Shown here in pieces: positions 1 to 10,772 of a DNA stretch of 64,000 nt. The DNA lies in contig NZ_JH719393.1 in assembly GCF_000271845.1 (NCBI RefSeq), positions 868,001-932,000 on the forward strand, read 5' to 3'. Numbering within the stretch: position 1 is the first letter of the stretch; every line of letters begins with the position of its first letter. The position numbers and the translations under genes were made by a program. Below the pieces are notes generated by a model. That model was not told the origin of the DNA. It was given only the letters and a program-made list of their open reading frames with translations, and did no database searches. This DNA is from Rhizobium leguminosarum bv. trifolii WSM2297 (lineage in GTDB: Bacteria; Pseudomonadota; Alphaproteobacteria; Rhizobiales; Rhizobiaceae).

Positions 1-2
1 CG

Positions 3-989
3 GGCTTCGGCTTGTGGGCGCTCGCGATTGCACAGATCGCGGCCACAGCGGCATCCTGCGGCGCTGCATTCTGGGGTGCTGGCTGGTCGCCCGGCCTTCA
101 CTTAAAGAGAGAAAGCCTGAACGACCTTCTTCACTATGGCTTTTTCGCTTCTGGCACTCGGTTTTTACAGACCATGAGCTTGGACAACCTGATCATCGGC
201 GTGCTCTTGAGCCCATCGGCACTCGGTATCTATAACTTTTCGAAGCGCTTGTTCGATATGATCAATAACGTTATTGCGGGGGGCTTAACATCTGTCACGC
301 ACGTCTTGCTTTCCTCCTTGCGAAGCGATCCGAAGAAAGTTCGAGAAGCATTCCTGATGGCCACGTTTGGCTGCTCTCTGGTTTCGTATCCGGTATTCAT
401 TGGCCTTGCCGCAGTCGCCGGTGATGCGATCACCACCATTTTCGGCGCGCATTGGATCGAGGCCGTTTGGCCAGTTCGTTTCTACTGCGTCATAGGGTTG
501 ATGGCTGGGATCGGCTACGTGCAGGCATCCTTGATAAAGAGCCAAGGGGAGATGGATTGGTGGTTTTACTACCAGGTGGCACGCAATCTGCTCACGCTCG
601 TGACCATCGCAGTTCTTTATCCTTACGGCGTCACAACCATTGTTTTCGCCATTATGATCGAAGTTCTGTTGTTTTGGCCGATCACCAGCTGGAAGGTTTC
701 GCGGCATATAGAGTTGAGCGTCGGGGCCTATCTGATGCAATTCCTTCGGCCAAGTCTGGCATGTGCGGGAATGGTTGCTGTCGTTTTGCTCCTGCACGAA
801 CCGCTCGTTCATTGGTCGCCTTATCCACGGTTGGCCGTGGAAATCGTTGCGGGCGGGATGGCGTATTGCTGCCTGATATTTGCCCTTTGCAGGGCTCGTT
901 TGAACGTCTTGATCGGCAGCATAAAGCAGGTACGGCAGCGCAAGAAAAATAAGGACGCAATTGTAGACACTATCGCCCAGCAATCGTGA
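3..989 (+). CDS. Polysaccharide flippase (Wzx/MatE-like), 5' end outside window
   Basis: The frame is open from the window edge to the TGA at 987-989, giving 328 residues without a start codon. Wzx-type flippases usually have 450-500 residues, so about the first third is missing. The visible part is a series of hydrophobic helices, and the segment GVLLSPSALGIYNF resembles the polysaccharide-exporter branch of the MatE-like superfamily. Proteins of this family move undecaprenyl-linked sugar repeats across the inner membrane. The C-terminus is a basic cytoplasmic tail (VRQRKKNK). The acyltransferase that follows fits a surface-polysaccharide role. The family call is by eye; the glycan is unknown. 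Confidence 0.75.
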   Translation, partial: GFGLWALAIAQIAATAASCGAAFWGAGWSPGLHLKRESLNDLLHYGFFASGTRFLQTMSLDNLIIGVLLSPSALGIYNFSKRLFDMINNVIAGGLTSVTHVLLSSLRSDPKKVREAFLMATFGCSLVSYPVFIGLAAVAGDAITTIFGAHWIEAVWPVRFYCVIGLMAGIGYVQASLIKSQGEMDWWFYYQVARNLLTLVTIAVLYPYGVTTIVFAIMIEVLLFWPITSWKVSRHIELSVGAYLMQFLRPSLACAGMVAVVLLLHEPLVHWSPYPRLAVEIVAGGMAYCCLIFALCRARLNVLIGSIKQVRQRKKNKDAIVDTIAQQS

Positions 990-2140
990 TATCGGGCGCT
1001 CCTGCGCAGCGACCTGTGCAGCGGTTCAAGCCGACCGCTGCGCACGCCCCTCAGATAAAGTGTCATAGGATGATCGATAGATGACCAGTCTCGACCGCGA
1101 TTATGCGCCATCGGCAATCGACAACGCGGGAGTCTCGATTTCCGACCGTAGCCGCTACTATTCGCTCGATGCGATGCGCGGCTTTGCCGCCATTTGTGTT
1201 GTCGCTACACATTTCCAAGAGAGATACGCCCCGTCAGCCTATCTCGCAGTCGACTTTTTCTTCGTTCTCAGCGGGTTTATTATCGCCGACATTTACGGAA
1301 AAAGGCTTTCGCGCGGTCTGCCATTCCAGTCGTTCATGACGGCACGAATCAAGCGTCTTTATCCGCTCTATCTGATCGGAATTTTGGTTGGTCTCGTCCA
1401 GATCATTCTGCTGACAAGCTGGGGGCTGCGAGGTCAAAGTGTCATTGACCTGCTGGTGTCGACAGTTGCTAATGGGGCTTTTCTGCCCAGCCCGATGTAT
1501 TTCCTTCAAGCCAACTCGATGCAGGGGATGTTTCCAATCAACGGCCCAGCGTGGTCGATGTTCTGGGAACTGTTGGTGAACATACTCTTCGCATTGTGGC
1601 TGTTTCGGCTCTCCATCCGCGCCCTTTGCCTCGTTGCCTTGGTCTCAGCTGCGCTATTGGTTTGTGTCGGTCTTCACTACGGTCTGTTGAATATTGGCTG
1701 GGAGTGGCCTTCCGCGGTCGGGGGACTGCCAAGGGTGATGTTTTCATTTACGGCAGGGGTTGTGATCAGCCGTTTATTCGGTGGCATGCCGGCCTGGAGA
1801 AAGGGTTGGATCGCCTTGGTGCCATGCCTGCTTCTGATGATCTGCATCGCGGCGCCGGTTCCGTCCGTGCTGCGGCCTTACTATGATTTGATGTTCGCGA
1901 TGGCCTTGGCGCCGCTCATTGTGATGCTTGGCCTCTTTTTGGAAATGCCTGCCAAATTAGAGGCGTTGGCGACGTGGGTCGGGTATATCTCCTACCCCGT
2001 CTACATCTTGCACCGAGGTGTGATCGGTGTATTCAAGCCGGTTGCCGGGTCGATCGGGGTGAATGGCCCTCTCGCTTTCTTCGTGCTTCTGAGCGCAGTC
2101 GTCTGTTTCGCTTATGTAACTGCTCGTTTCGTAGACAAAA

Positions 2141-3157
<1,017 letters not shown>

Positions 3158-3168
3158 CAAAATCCCTT

Positions 3169-4302
3169 CTAGAACGCAGCTGTGTAGATCGAGCGAATGT
3201 CGGCGCGCGTGAGATCGCGCGGATTGTTATCGAGCAGACGGCGAATGGCAAAGGCGTCGTCGGCCATGGCGTCGAGATCGCTTTCCGGCACACCGAGCCC
3301 GGAAAGCTTCATCTCGATCCCGAGGGCGGCGCAGAAAGCGTAAGCCGCATCGAAGACGGATGCTGTTTCCTCCGAAGTCTGACGCCCAAGCGCTTGCATC
3401 ACTGCTTTCGTCTTTTCCGGGGCCGACGGCGCGTTGAAGGCGAGCACATGCGGGAAGATCAGCGCATTCGCAGCACCATGTGCCACATGCCAGCGCGTGC
3501 CGAGGGGATAGGCAAGCGCATGGCCGCCGGCGGTATTGACCGGGCCGAGGCAGAAGCCGCCGTAAAGCGATGCGAGCGACAGGCCAGCGCGTGCCTCCGC
3601 ATCGTTGCCGTCTTTGACGGCGCGGGCGAGATATTTGCCGACCAGCCGCGTTCCCTCGATCGCATAGATATCGACCATCGGATGGGCCTTGCGGTTGGTG
3701 AAGGCCTCGACGCAATGAGCCATCGCGTCGATGCCGGTGGCAGCTGTGGTGCGGGCCGGCACGGTGAAGGTCAGGGCCGGATCGATGACAGCGATGTCGG
3801 CCAGCATGTGCAGACTTTCGACGGCAAGCTTCGCCATCGTCTTGGGATCGGTGACGAGCGCGCGGATGCCGGCCTCGCTGCCGGTGCCCGAGGTCGTCGG
3901 CACCTGGGCGAGCGCCACCTTGCGCGGCCCATGCACCTTGTTCGGGCCGACAACGTCATGCAGGGTCTGCGCCGAGCCGGCAAGAACTGCGGCAAGTTTT
4001 GCCAGATCCATGGCGCTGCCGCCGCCGAAGCCGACGATCAGTTCGGCGTTGGCGCCATTGGCCGCCGCCAGGACTTTTTCGAGGTTGGCGGTATCCGGCT
4101 CCGGCGTCACTTCAGAAAAGACGGTGACTTCGCCCGTGAGTTCCAGCACATCGATGCGCGATGCGTTGAAAGCATCGGAGATGACAAGCGTGCGCCGATA
4201 GCCTTGGTCTGCAGCCCATTTACCGAGCTTTCCCGCCGTGCCGATGCCGAATTCAATTAGATGCGGCCGGACGATCGTAATTGGCGAATCCAAGCTGGCC
4301 AT
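3169..4302 (-). CDS. Iron-containing alcohol dehydrogenase
   Basis: A 377-residue group III (Fe-ADH) dehydrogenase. The NAD-binding segment [15 protein letters not shown] lies near residue 90. TTSGTGSEA lies near 135, and the metal-ligand region includes [10 protein letters not shown] and [10 protein letters not shown] with conserved Asp and His. Family members interconvert alcohols and aldehydes or ketones, and the branch close to maleylacetate reductase also occurs in catabolic islands. The ATG follows a strong GGGAGGA site. It is the first gene before pdxA2 and lies in the leftward half of the catabolic locus. The substrate is unknown; a C3-C4 hydroxy acid or aldehyde is a guess from context. 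Confidence 0.85.
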   Translation of the reverse strand: MASLDSPITIVRPHLIEFGIGTAGKLGKWAADQGYRRTLVISDAFNASRIDVLELTGEVTVFSEVTPEPDTANLEKVLAAANGANAELIVGFGGGSAMDLAKLAAVLAGSAQTLHDVVGPNKVHGPRKVALAQVPTTSGTGSEAGIRALVTDPKTMAKLAVESLHMLADIAVIDPALTFTVPARTTAATGIDAMAHCVEAFTNRKAHPMVDIYAIEGTRLVGKYLARAVKDGNDAEARAGLSLASLYGGFCLGPVNTAGGHALAYPLGTRWHVAHGAANALIFPHVLAFNAPSAPEKTKAVMQALGRQTSEETASVFDAAYAFCAALGIEMKLSGLGVPESDLDAMADDAFAIRRLLDNNPRDLTRADIRSIYTAAF

Positions 4303-4652
4303 GAACCAGTCCTCCCTGCAAGACCTTGCGGCGATATCGTCTCTCTTTAATGTAAAGTTGTAAGATCAATGTCAAGCCAGCATTCCAGGACAGCGAAATT
4401 TTTAGAGCCCAACATGTCCGCCGAATACGCTTTCAAAGCGGTGCCACGTTCCAATATCCCGTTGAAATTCAAATAAATATGATAAATTCAACGATGTAAA
4501 TCGGCATTCCGAACACGGAGTATAGTGTCATCGCTGCGCCGGCGACGAACGGCCGGGCTGTTGTCAAATCCTCTCGCAACGACGACCAATGCCCTTCCGG
4601 CCGACGTCCTTTCGCGCGCGATCGGACGCAGGTTTTTCCACCGGCGGCGCTC
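4303..4652 (-). other. Gap between iron dehydrogenase and sialidase-like gene
   Basis: About 350 bases without a convincing gene. The part near 4340-4480 is AT-richer than its surroundings and lies upstream of the iron dehydrogenase, so it probably holds a promoter of its own; I see no clear -35/-10 pair. A 71-codon leftward frame at 4469-4684 overlaps the sialidase-like gene's end and has no ribosome site. Confidence 0.4.
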
Positions 4653-5840
4653 TTACGACAGTGATTGCGGGGCAAGCCGCACATATTTGATGGCGCGCCG
4701 GTAATAGGTGTAGGCGATATGGAGTGTGCCGTCGTCGCCCTCTATGATCGAGGGATAGGAGAATTCGCGGTTCAGCGAATCCTTCGAGTTGTTGCTGAGG
4801 CAGAAGCCGTCGCCGGTATCGAGATCCACGCGATGCGGAAAGCTCCTGCCGCCATCCCTCGAGATCGCCAGGCTCAGCGGCGCCCGCGGAACCCCCCAGA
4901 CCGCCTTGCGGCCGATATCGGCGGCGACAACAGTGAATTCTTTGGTCTCGCCGCCCTCGATTTCGTCATAGAGAGACTGGCGCCTCGCATCCGATGTGCT
5001 TGCATTCGAGTGGTTATAAACCATTGCAATCGCTCCATCATTCAGGATCGTGGCCTGGATCGAGGAGTTGTTGTTCGGCAGTTCGGTCGGCTCGGGCGCG
5101 CTCCACGTTTCGCCGCTATCGGACGATCGGCTGGAAAGAATGCTCTCGGCGAAACGATTGCGGTAGAAGGCGACCATTTTGTCGCCTCCGAGCGGCAGGA
5201 TGTTCATGTGTACGGCGCCGATGCTGTCTGGAATATCGTGCATCCGCCAGCTCGCGCCGCCGTCCCGCGAGATCAGCACCGCTGCCGTATCGGCGTCGCC
5301 GCTCCAGCGCTGGCCGTTGCGACCGACGCAGCGGAAGACCGGTAACAGCCAGTCGCCCTTGCCGTTGACGACGAGCGGTTGGCGAACGAAGGTGCCGGGG
5401 CTGTCGCAGAGGACGCTGACCGGCCCGAAGCTTTTGCCGCCATCGTCTGATGTGCGGCATTTGACAACGGAACCGTCCTGATTGCCTGAGGTCTGCGAGG
5501 TATAGAGCAGCCAAATCTTTCCGTCAGGAGCGTTGAAAATCAACGGGTTCTGCTCTGATTTCTGCGGGTCGTCGCTCATCTTGTCTGGTTCGGACCAGCG
5601 CTCGGCGCCGGGGGCCAACCGCGACATGTAAATCGAAATGTCGCCCATGCCCTCCATCGTGCCGCCGAACCAGACGCAGCTGAGCGTGCCGTCGGGCAGA
5701 AAGGCGAGATTTGCCGCATGGTTCTGGATGCAGGGTGAGGGCAGATAGGCATCGGCCCGGCCATTCATGGCTGGGCGAGGGGTGATAAGCCCAGTCATCA
5801 TGGCGGGCACGACTTCCGAAGGCAGGCCGGTAAAACTCAT
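4653..5840 (-). CDS. Sialidase-family (BNR/Asp-box) protein, cytoplasmic
   Basis: About 395 residues with four Asp-box-like repeats (TSDDGGKSF, SRDGGASW, SSDSGETW, SRDGGRSF) spaced as in six-bladed beta-propeller sialidases. The N-terminal segment NHAANLAFLPDGTLSCVWFG is typical of the BNR_2 branch. No signal peptide is visible, so it should act in the cytosol on an imported compound. I chose the ATG at 5840 because GAGGAG lies 7 nt before it; a longer TTG start at 5855 has no such site. It begins 11 bp after the DapA-like gene. Activity on true sialic acid is unproven, and no other sialic-acid genes (nanE, nanK) are present. Confidence 0.75.
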   Translation of the reverse strand: MSFTGLPSEVVPAMMTGLITPRPAMNGRADAYLPSPCIQNHAANLAFLPDGTLSCVWFGGTMEGMGDISIYMSRLAPGAERWSEPDKMSDDPQKSEQNPLIFNAPDGKIWLLYTSQTSGNQDGSVVKCRTSDDGGKSFGPVSVLCDSPGTFVRQPLVVNGKGDWLLPVFRCVGRNGQRWSGDADTAAVLISRDGGASWRMHDIPDSIGAVHMNILPLGGDKMVAFYRNRFAESILSSRSSDSGETWSAPEPTELPNNNSSIQATILNDGAIAMVYNHSNASTSDARRQSLYDEIEGGETKEFTVVAADIGRKAVWGVPRAPLSLAISRDGGRSFPHRVDLDTGDGFCLSNNSKDSLNREFSYPSIIEGDDGTLHIAYTYYRRAIKYVRLAPQSLS

Positions 5841-5851
5841 GGGCGATCTCC

Positions 5852-6757
5852 TCAAGGCAGCTTGGCATAGCTTTCGGCAAGTGCGGCGTAATCCGCCTCG
5901 CCGAGCGGCATCAGCGGTGCGCGCGTGCGCTTCCAGGCGGGGTTGCCGGTCTTCAATCCGACCATTGCCTTGATGGTCGGGATCTGGACGTAGGAGTTGG
6001 AAAGCGTGCGATAGGCGTTGATACGCGCCTGTGCCGCCTCGACATCGCCAGCGCGCGCCTCATCATGGACATGGTCGTAAACTGTGCGCAGCGAATCCGC
6101 CACCAGATTGGAAGTGGCGGTGATGCAGCCAGCGCCGCCGGCCTTCATCAGCGGCAGCAGCAGCGGGTCGGCGCCGGCCAGCACCGAAAAGCCGGGATAG
6201 GCGGCGATGATTGCCTGCATGTTGTTGAAATCGCCGGCCGATTCCTTGATGCCGACCACCGTTTCCGGAAAGGCTGCAATCAGCCGGCCGATCAGCGGGA
6301 TGGACAGTGGAACGCCCGAGACCTGCGGGATATGATAGAGGATCACCTTCAGGCGAGTGTCGGCGACCTTTTCCAGCACTTGCGAATAGGCGGCAAAGAG
6401 GCCGTCGTCGGAGACGCCCTTGTAATAGAAGGGCGGCAGCATAACCACCTTGGTGACACCGAGCGACAGCGCGTGCCGGGTCAGTTCCACGGTCTCCGGA
6501 ATGGCGACGACGCCGGTGCCCGGCAGAAGCCTGTCGGCGGGAATGCCGGCCCTCACAGCCGCTTCCAGAATGGCGCGGCGCTCAGTGCCGGAGAAGGAAT
6601 TGGCCTCGCCCGTCGTGCCGAGCAGCGCCACGCCATGGCATCCCTCGGCCAGCAACTGCCGGCAATGGTCGGTGAAAAGGACGAAATCAGGCGTATTGTC
6701 CGCCGTCAGCGGCGTTGCGGCCGCGCTGAAAACGCCTGTGATCCTATGTTGGCTCAT
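5852..6757 (-). CDS. Dihydrodipicolinate synthase/N-acetylneuraminate lyase family aldolase
   Basis: A 301-residue DapA/NanA-superfamily TIM barrel. It has the pyruvate-binding loop LLGTTGEANSFS near residue 45, the catalytic Tyr in YHIPQVSG near 138, and the Schiff-base Lys in GIKES near 166. Superfamily members cleave or condense 2-oxo acids with pyruvate (sialic acid, 2-keto-3-deoxy sugar acids) or dehydrate sugar acids. It is the first gene of the leftward unit, with an excellent GAGGAGG site before the ATG. Pairing with a sialidase-like protein suggests an ulosonic or keto-sugar acid, but the exact reaction cannot be read from the sequence. Confidence 0.85.
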   Translation of the reverse strand: MSQHRITGVFSAAATPLTADNTPDFVLFTDHCRQLLAEGCHGVALLGTTGEANSFSGTERRAILEAAVRAGIPADRLLPGTGVVAIPETVELTRHALSLGVTKVVMLPPFYYKGVSDDGLFAAYSQVLEKVADTRLKVILYHIPQVSGVPLSIPLIGRLIAAFPETVVGIKESAGDFNNMQAIIAAYPGFSVLAGADPLLLPLMKAGGAGCITATSNLVADSLRTVYDHVHDEARAGDVEAAQARINAYRTLSNSYVQIPTIKAMVGLKTGNPAWKRTRAPLMPLGEADYAALAESYAKLP

Positions 6758-6867
6758 TCCGCCCTCCTCGGCGCGTCGGTCTGCCGATCCATGTTTGAAC
6801 CGCCCCGCTGCGCATGAATTCTCATCCGTCTGCCGCTATGAAGTGCCAAGAACTTCCATTGCAGGTC

Positions 6868-6886
6868 TTTTGTCAAGAAGACAAAA
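6868..6886. promoter_or_regulatory. Perfect 7-5-7 palindrome, candidate GntR operator
   Basis: The arms TTTTGTC and GACAAAA flank an AAGAA spacer. The site lies between the divergent lyase gene (start 6757) and transporter operon (start 7079). FadR-type GntR regulators bind short palindromes of this kind, and one is encoded at 13848-14612. Assignment to that regulator is inference. Confidence 0.5.
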
Positions 6887-7078
6887 TGCTGTGACGCGAA
6901 GGTGGAAATTTAACTAGTTGATATTATTTGATTATTTTTGCGACGAAATTTTGTTCGAACTAAAACAGTGATTTTTTGTTGACATATTTACAATAACGAG
7001 GGAACCATAAGGAACGGATTGTGCTGCGCCTGGCAGGTGCGGGGAGAGCGCTGCCGAATTCACCGTGGGAGGAATGCC

Positions 7079-8716
7079 ATGTCTTTTGATCAATCTGAGA
7101 AAACCAATTTATCGCGCCGCAATGCGCTGAAGCTCGGTCTTGCGGCCGGCGTCGGCCTGACCGTATTCGGGATGAATGCCCGCATCGTGATGGCTGATGA
7201 GGGCCAGGTCCTGAAAGTCGCACATCCGGCCTTCGACCAGGACTGGTCACCGCTGCGCGGCGGCGGCAGGACATTCCGCTGGAATTCGATCTGGTGGGCC
7301 TCACCGATGTATTTCGATAGCGAAGGCAATATCAAGCCCTACGTCTTCACCAGCTGGGAATCGGCCGACAATACCGTCTGGACATTCAAGATCGATCCCA
7401 AGGCGGTTTTCTCAGACGGCAGTAAGATCACCTCGGCCGACGTCAAGGGATCGTGGGAAGTCTCCTCGATGCCGAACACCAAGAACCAGCGCGCCGACCA
7501 GGTGCTGAGCAAGGTCAAGGGTTATGCCGAAATCGCCGCGGGTTCCGGCAATGAGTTGACCGGTGTCGCAGCACCCGACGAGGGGACGGTGGTCGTGACG
7601 CTTGCCGCCGCCGATCCGATCTTCTTCATGCGCCTTGCAAACCACATCGCGCCGATCACCAAGGCGGCGCAGTCGCGCGGCAGCGACGGCGAGGAGATCG
7701 TCGACTGGTACAAGCCTGAGAACAAGCCGGTCTTCTCCGGTCCGTTCAAGCTGGCGAGCATCGATATCGATGCCGGCAAGCTCTCTTTCGAGCCGAATGA
7801 AAAATTCTTCGGGCCCAAGCCGAAGCTTGCGCGCATCGACATCACCTCGATCGAGGACAATGTGACGGCGACGTCCCTGATCAAATCCGGCGAGTTCAAC
7901 GCTCACACCGAGCTGATCACCTCGACGATCATCCAGGATCTCGGTCCGGAATTCTCGGCCGGCCCGCTGATCCCGACCAGCCAGCATTTCTGGTTCAATA
8001 TCTCCCGCGCGCCGATGGACGATCCGAAGGTTCGCCAGGCACTGATCATGGCGGTCGACCGCGACGGCCTGTTCAAGGCGTCCTATCCGGATGGGCCGCA
8101 CAAGAAGGCCGACCAGATCCTCAACGCAGTTCCAGGTGCCGAAAATTCCGGTTTCGAGCCATATCCCTTTGATCCGGCGGCCGCCAAGAAGCTGCTTTCT
8201 GAATCCACCTATGGGGGGCCTGAGCGCCTGCCGAAGATCCTGTTCGTCGGTATCTCGGGACCGGCCATTCAGGCCGCCGCCCAGTTCATCGCCGAGCAGT
8301 GGCGCCAGAATCTCGGCATAACAGCCGTCGACATGAAGCCGCAGCAGGACGCCTATGCCGGTCCGGATCAGAATTCCGTCCAGATCTTCCGCGACGACGT
8401 CGGCACCCGTGTTCCTGATGCCGTGTCCTATCTCGCGGGCTCCATCGCCTCGACCTCGTCGAACGCTCAAAACAAGCTCGGCGGATACAAGAACGACAAG
8501 GTCGACAGCGCCCTTGCCGAAGCGACGACCAAAGCTGCGGATGATCCGCAGCGCGTTGCTCTCGCCCAGCAAGCCCAGAAGGCGTTCCGCGACGATTGGG
8601 CGTTCATCCCGTGGTATTCTCAGGCGATGTCGCGCTGGGCCACCAAGGAGGTCAAGGGCCTGGACAAGAACCTCGACTGGCAGGTCGTCGAGCCCTGGAA
8701 CATTTCCATCGGTTGA
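7079..8716 (+). CDS. ABC transporter substrate-binding protein (family 5), Tat-type signal
   Basis: A 545-residue periplasmic solute-binding protein of the oligopeptide/dipeptide/nickel class (SBP_bac_5). The N-terminus carries a twin-arginine motif SRRNALKLGLAAG and a hydrophobic stretch, with likely cleavage around MADEG. The ATG at 7079 follows GGGAGGA; a longer frame from 7019 lacks a ribosome site. A TTGACA hexamer lies at 6979-6984, but no good -10 is visible. It heads the transporter operon. Family members bind peptides, opines, sugars or glycosides, so the name does not fix the ligand. The neighbouring catabolic genes suggest a sugar-acid-containing compound. Confidence 0.88.
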   Translation: MSFDQSEKTNLSRRNALKLGLAAGVGLTVFGMNARIVMADEGQVLKVAHPAFDQDWSPLRGGGRTFRWNSIWWASPMYFDSEGNIKPYVFTSWESADNTVWTFKIDPKAVFSDGSKITSADVKGSWEVSSMPNTKNQRADQVLSKVKGYAEIAAGSGNELTGVAAPDEGTVVVTLAAADPIFFMRLANHIAPITKAAQSRGSDGEEIVDWYKPENKPVFSGPFKLASIDIDAGKLSFEPNEKFFGPKPKLARIDITSIEDNVTATSLIKSGEFNAHTELITSTIIQDLGPEFSAGPLIPTSQHFWFNISRAPMDDPKVRQALIMAVDRDGLFKASYPDGPHKKADQILNAVPGAENSGFEPYPFDPAAAKKLLSESTYGGPERLPKILFVGISGPAIQAAAQFIAEQWRQNLGITAVDMKPQQDAYAGPDQNSVQIFRDDVGTRVPDAVSYLAGSIASTSSNAQNKLGGYKNDKVDSALAEATTKAADDPQRVALAQQAQKAFRDDWAFIPWYSQAMSRWATKEVKGLDKNLDWQVVEPWNISIG

Positions 8717-8853
8717 TCCGGGGAAGGTCGTTCCAATTGCCAATAAGCGCGCGGAGGCTGCAAGGCCTTCGCGCAAGTTTCAAGAAGAAGAGATGCGATC
8801 TGCCGGGCTTCTGAGAGAGGCGGACCGCATCGAACAACAGGTGAGAGGTGGCC

Positions 8854-9810
8854 ATGCTGCGCTACGTGCTAACCCGGTTTGTCATCTGGATTCCGTCCGT
8901 CCTTGTGGTGATGCTGGCCGTCTATGCGCTGGCCTTCTATGGCGCCGGCGATCCGATAAAACTCATTTTCCTGCGCGCGCCGGGCGATGTCGCCTATAAT
9001 CCGCAGCGCATCGAAGCCATCCGCGAAAGCGCCGGCCTCAACAGACCCTTCATCGAGCAGTTCGGTCTTTACATCTGGAACCTGCTGCACGGCCGGTTCG
9101 GCAATTCGCTGACCTCGGGCCGCGCCGTCTGGGCGATGGTCTCGGCCGCTGCCCCCGTCTCCTTTCAGCTCGCCCTCTGTTCCATCATCCTGACGACCGT
9201 CGTCGCGATCCCGCTCGGCATGATCGCCGCGCTGAACCAGAATTCCCGGCTCGACTACGCCATTCTGGGGTCGGCGCTTTTCCTCTGGGCGATCCCGGCC
9301 TATGTTGCAGGTCCCTTGCTGATGGTCGGCCTGATCGTACTGCTACCGGGCGCAAGCGTACCCTATGGCTGGGGCGGCATTTTCGATGTGCGGATCCTGC
9401 TGCCGCTGCTCGTGCTTTCCTTCCAGCCGATCGCGCTGATCGTGCGCCAGACCCGTGCGGCCGTCATCGAGGTGCTATCGGAGGATTTCGTGCGGACCGC
9501 ACGCGCCAAGGGCGTGCCCGAGATCATCGTGGCGCTCCGCCATATCCTGAGGCCGGTGCTGACGCCTGTCGTGACCCAGCTCGGTCTGATCATGATCACC
9601 ATCGTCAATGGCGCGATCTTCGTCGAACTGGTTTTCGGCCTGCCTGGCCTCGGCCGCCTGACGGTGCAGGCGCTGATCAATTCCGATTATCCGGTCATTC
9701 TGGCGATTACGCTGATCGGGTCGTTCCTGGTGATGGTGTCGAACCTTTTGGTCGACGTGCTTTATCCGCTGCTCGATCCGCGCGCCAATGATGCAAGACG
9801 GAGCCGCTGA
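8854..9810 (+). CDS. ABC transporter permease (DppB/OppB-like)
   Basis: About 318 residues, six predicted membrane helices. The N-terminal MLRYVLTRFVIWIPSV is typical of the first permease of peptide-type ABC importers. The cytoplasmic loop VRTARAKGVPEIIVALRHI is the EAA motif that contacts the ATPase. The ATG at 8854 is preceded by GAGAGGTG; the GTG at 8848 is part of that site and a less likely start. It lies 137 bp after the binding-protein gene and 2 bp before the second permease. It forms half of the channel for the same imported solute. Confidence 0.9.
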   Translation: MLRYVLTRFVIWIPSVLVVMLAVYALAFYGAGDPIKLIFLRAPGDVAYNPQRIEAIRESAGLNRPFIEQFGLYIWNLLHGRFGNSLTSGRAVWAMVSAAAPVSFQLALCSIILTTVVAIPLGMIAALNQNSRLDYAILGSALFLWAIPAYVAGPLLMVGLIVLLPGASVPYGWGGIFDVRILLPLLVLSFQPIALIVRQTRAAVIEVLSEDFVRTARAKGVPEIIVALRHILRPVLTPVVTQLGLIMITIVNGAIFVELVFGLPGLGRLTVQALINSDYPVILAITLIGSFLVMVSNLLVDVLYPLLDPRANDARRSR

Positions 9811-9812
9811 CC

Positions 9813-10772
9813 ATGTCCGCAATTCCTCTTTCCACCCCTGAAACCATCGAGGAACAGCCGGTCAGCCTGTGGCGTGATGCCTGGTATCGGTTGAAGCGCA
9901 ACAAGCTCGCCATCTTCGGGCTCGTCGTCGTGCTGATCCTCGCCTTCACGGCAATCTTCGGGCCTTACCTGACGCCTTACGACTATCTGAGCCAGGATCT
10001 CAACGCCCGCAACGCGCTGCCGTCGATGAGCCATCTCTTCGGAACCGACGACCTTGGCCGCGATGTCTTCAGCCGCGTGGTCTTCGGCACGCGGACCGCC
10101 TTTCTCGTCGCCGTCATCGTCACCTTCTTCGCGGTGCTGATCGGCCTCACGCTCGGTGCCGTGGCCGGCTTCTTCGGCAATCCCTTCGACCGCATCATCA
10201 TGTGGCTGACCGACGTGACGATGTCGGTTCCGAACCTTCTGCTCGTCGTCGTCATCAATGCATCGCTGAAAACGCCGATCACCCGATGGATGGAGGCGCG
10301 TTACCTCGAGACCCTCAATCCCTTCTACCGACAGACGATATGGGTGGATTTCATCCTCGTCTTCGGATCGATGGCGCTGATCTCCTGGCCGCCCTATGCC
10401 CGCCTGGTGCGCGCCCAGGTGCTGTCGATCCGCAGCCGGCCCTATATCACCGCGGCACAGGCGCTCGGCCTGTCGAACTGGGTCATCATCAAGCGGTATG
10501 TCGTGCCGAATGCGCTCGGGCCGCTGATCGTCTCGGTCAGCGCCGGTCTCGGCACGGCGATGGTGCTGGAAAGCGCCTTCAGCTTTCTGGGCGTCGGCGT
10601 CAATCCGCCGACACCGAGCTGGGGCAACATGATTTCGGACGGCCTTCGCGTCTGGCAGCATTATCCGCATCTTCTCGCCGCTCCGGCGGCGGTGCTCGGC
10701 CTTGCCTCGGTTGCCTTCAGCTTCCTCGGCGACGGCCTCAACGACGCGCTCAATCCGCGGGGCAACAAATGA
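9813..10772 (+). CDS. ABC transporter permease (DppC/OppC-like)
   Basis: A 319-residue second permease subunit. It has the usual cytoplasmic N-terminal region, WYRLKRNKLAIFGLVVV as first helix, then a periplasmic loop with HLFGTDDLGRDVFSRV, a DppC-class signature. The EAA loop VRAQVLSIRSRPYITAAQAL lies near residue 205. The stop overlaps the next ATG (ATGA at 10769-10772), so translation of the ATPase is coupled. It completes the heterodimeric channel with the preceding gene. Confidence 0.9.
   Translation: MSAIPLSTPETIEEQPVSLWRDAWYRLKRNKLAIFGLVVVLILAFTAIFGPYLTPYDYLSQDLNARNALPSMSHLFGTDDLGRDVFSRVVFGTRTAFLVAVIVTFFAVLIGLTLGAVAGFFGNPFDRIIMWLTDVTMSVPNLLLVVVINASLKTPITRWMEARYLETLNPFYRQTIWVDFILVFGSMALISWPPYARLVRAQVLSIRSRPYITAAQALGLSNWVIIKRYVVPNALGPLIVSVSAGLGTAMVLESAFSFLGVGVNPPTPSWGNMISDGLRVWQHYPHLLAAPAAVLGLASVAFSFLGDGLNDALNPRGNK

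Noticed and set aside
285..983. 232-codon leftward frame
   Set aside because: It lies opposite the flippase gene, has no ribosome site and no recognisable protein; an antisense shadow.
4469..4684. 71-codon leftward frame in the gap after the iron dehydrogenase
   Set aside because: Overlaps the end of the sialidase-like gene, lacks a ribosome site and shows no protein-like pattern.
6979..7011. TTGACA as -35 of the transporter operon
   Set aside because: No acceptable -10 at 16-18 nt; TACAAT at 6989 is too close, so no promoter is called.
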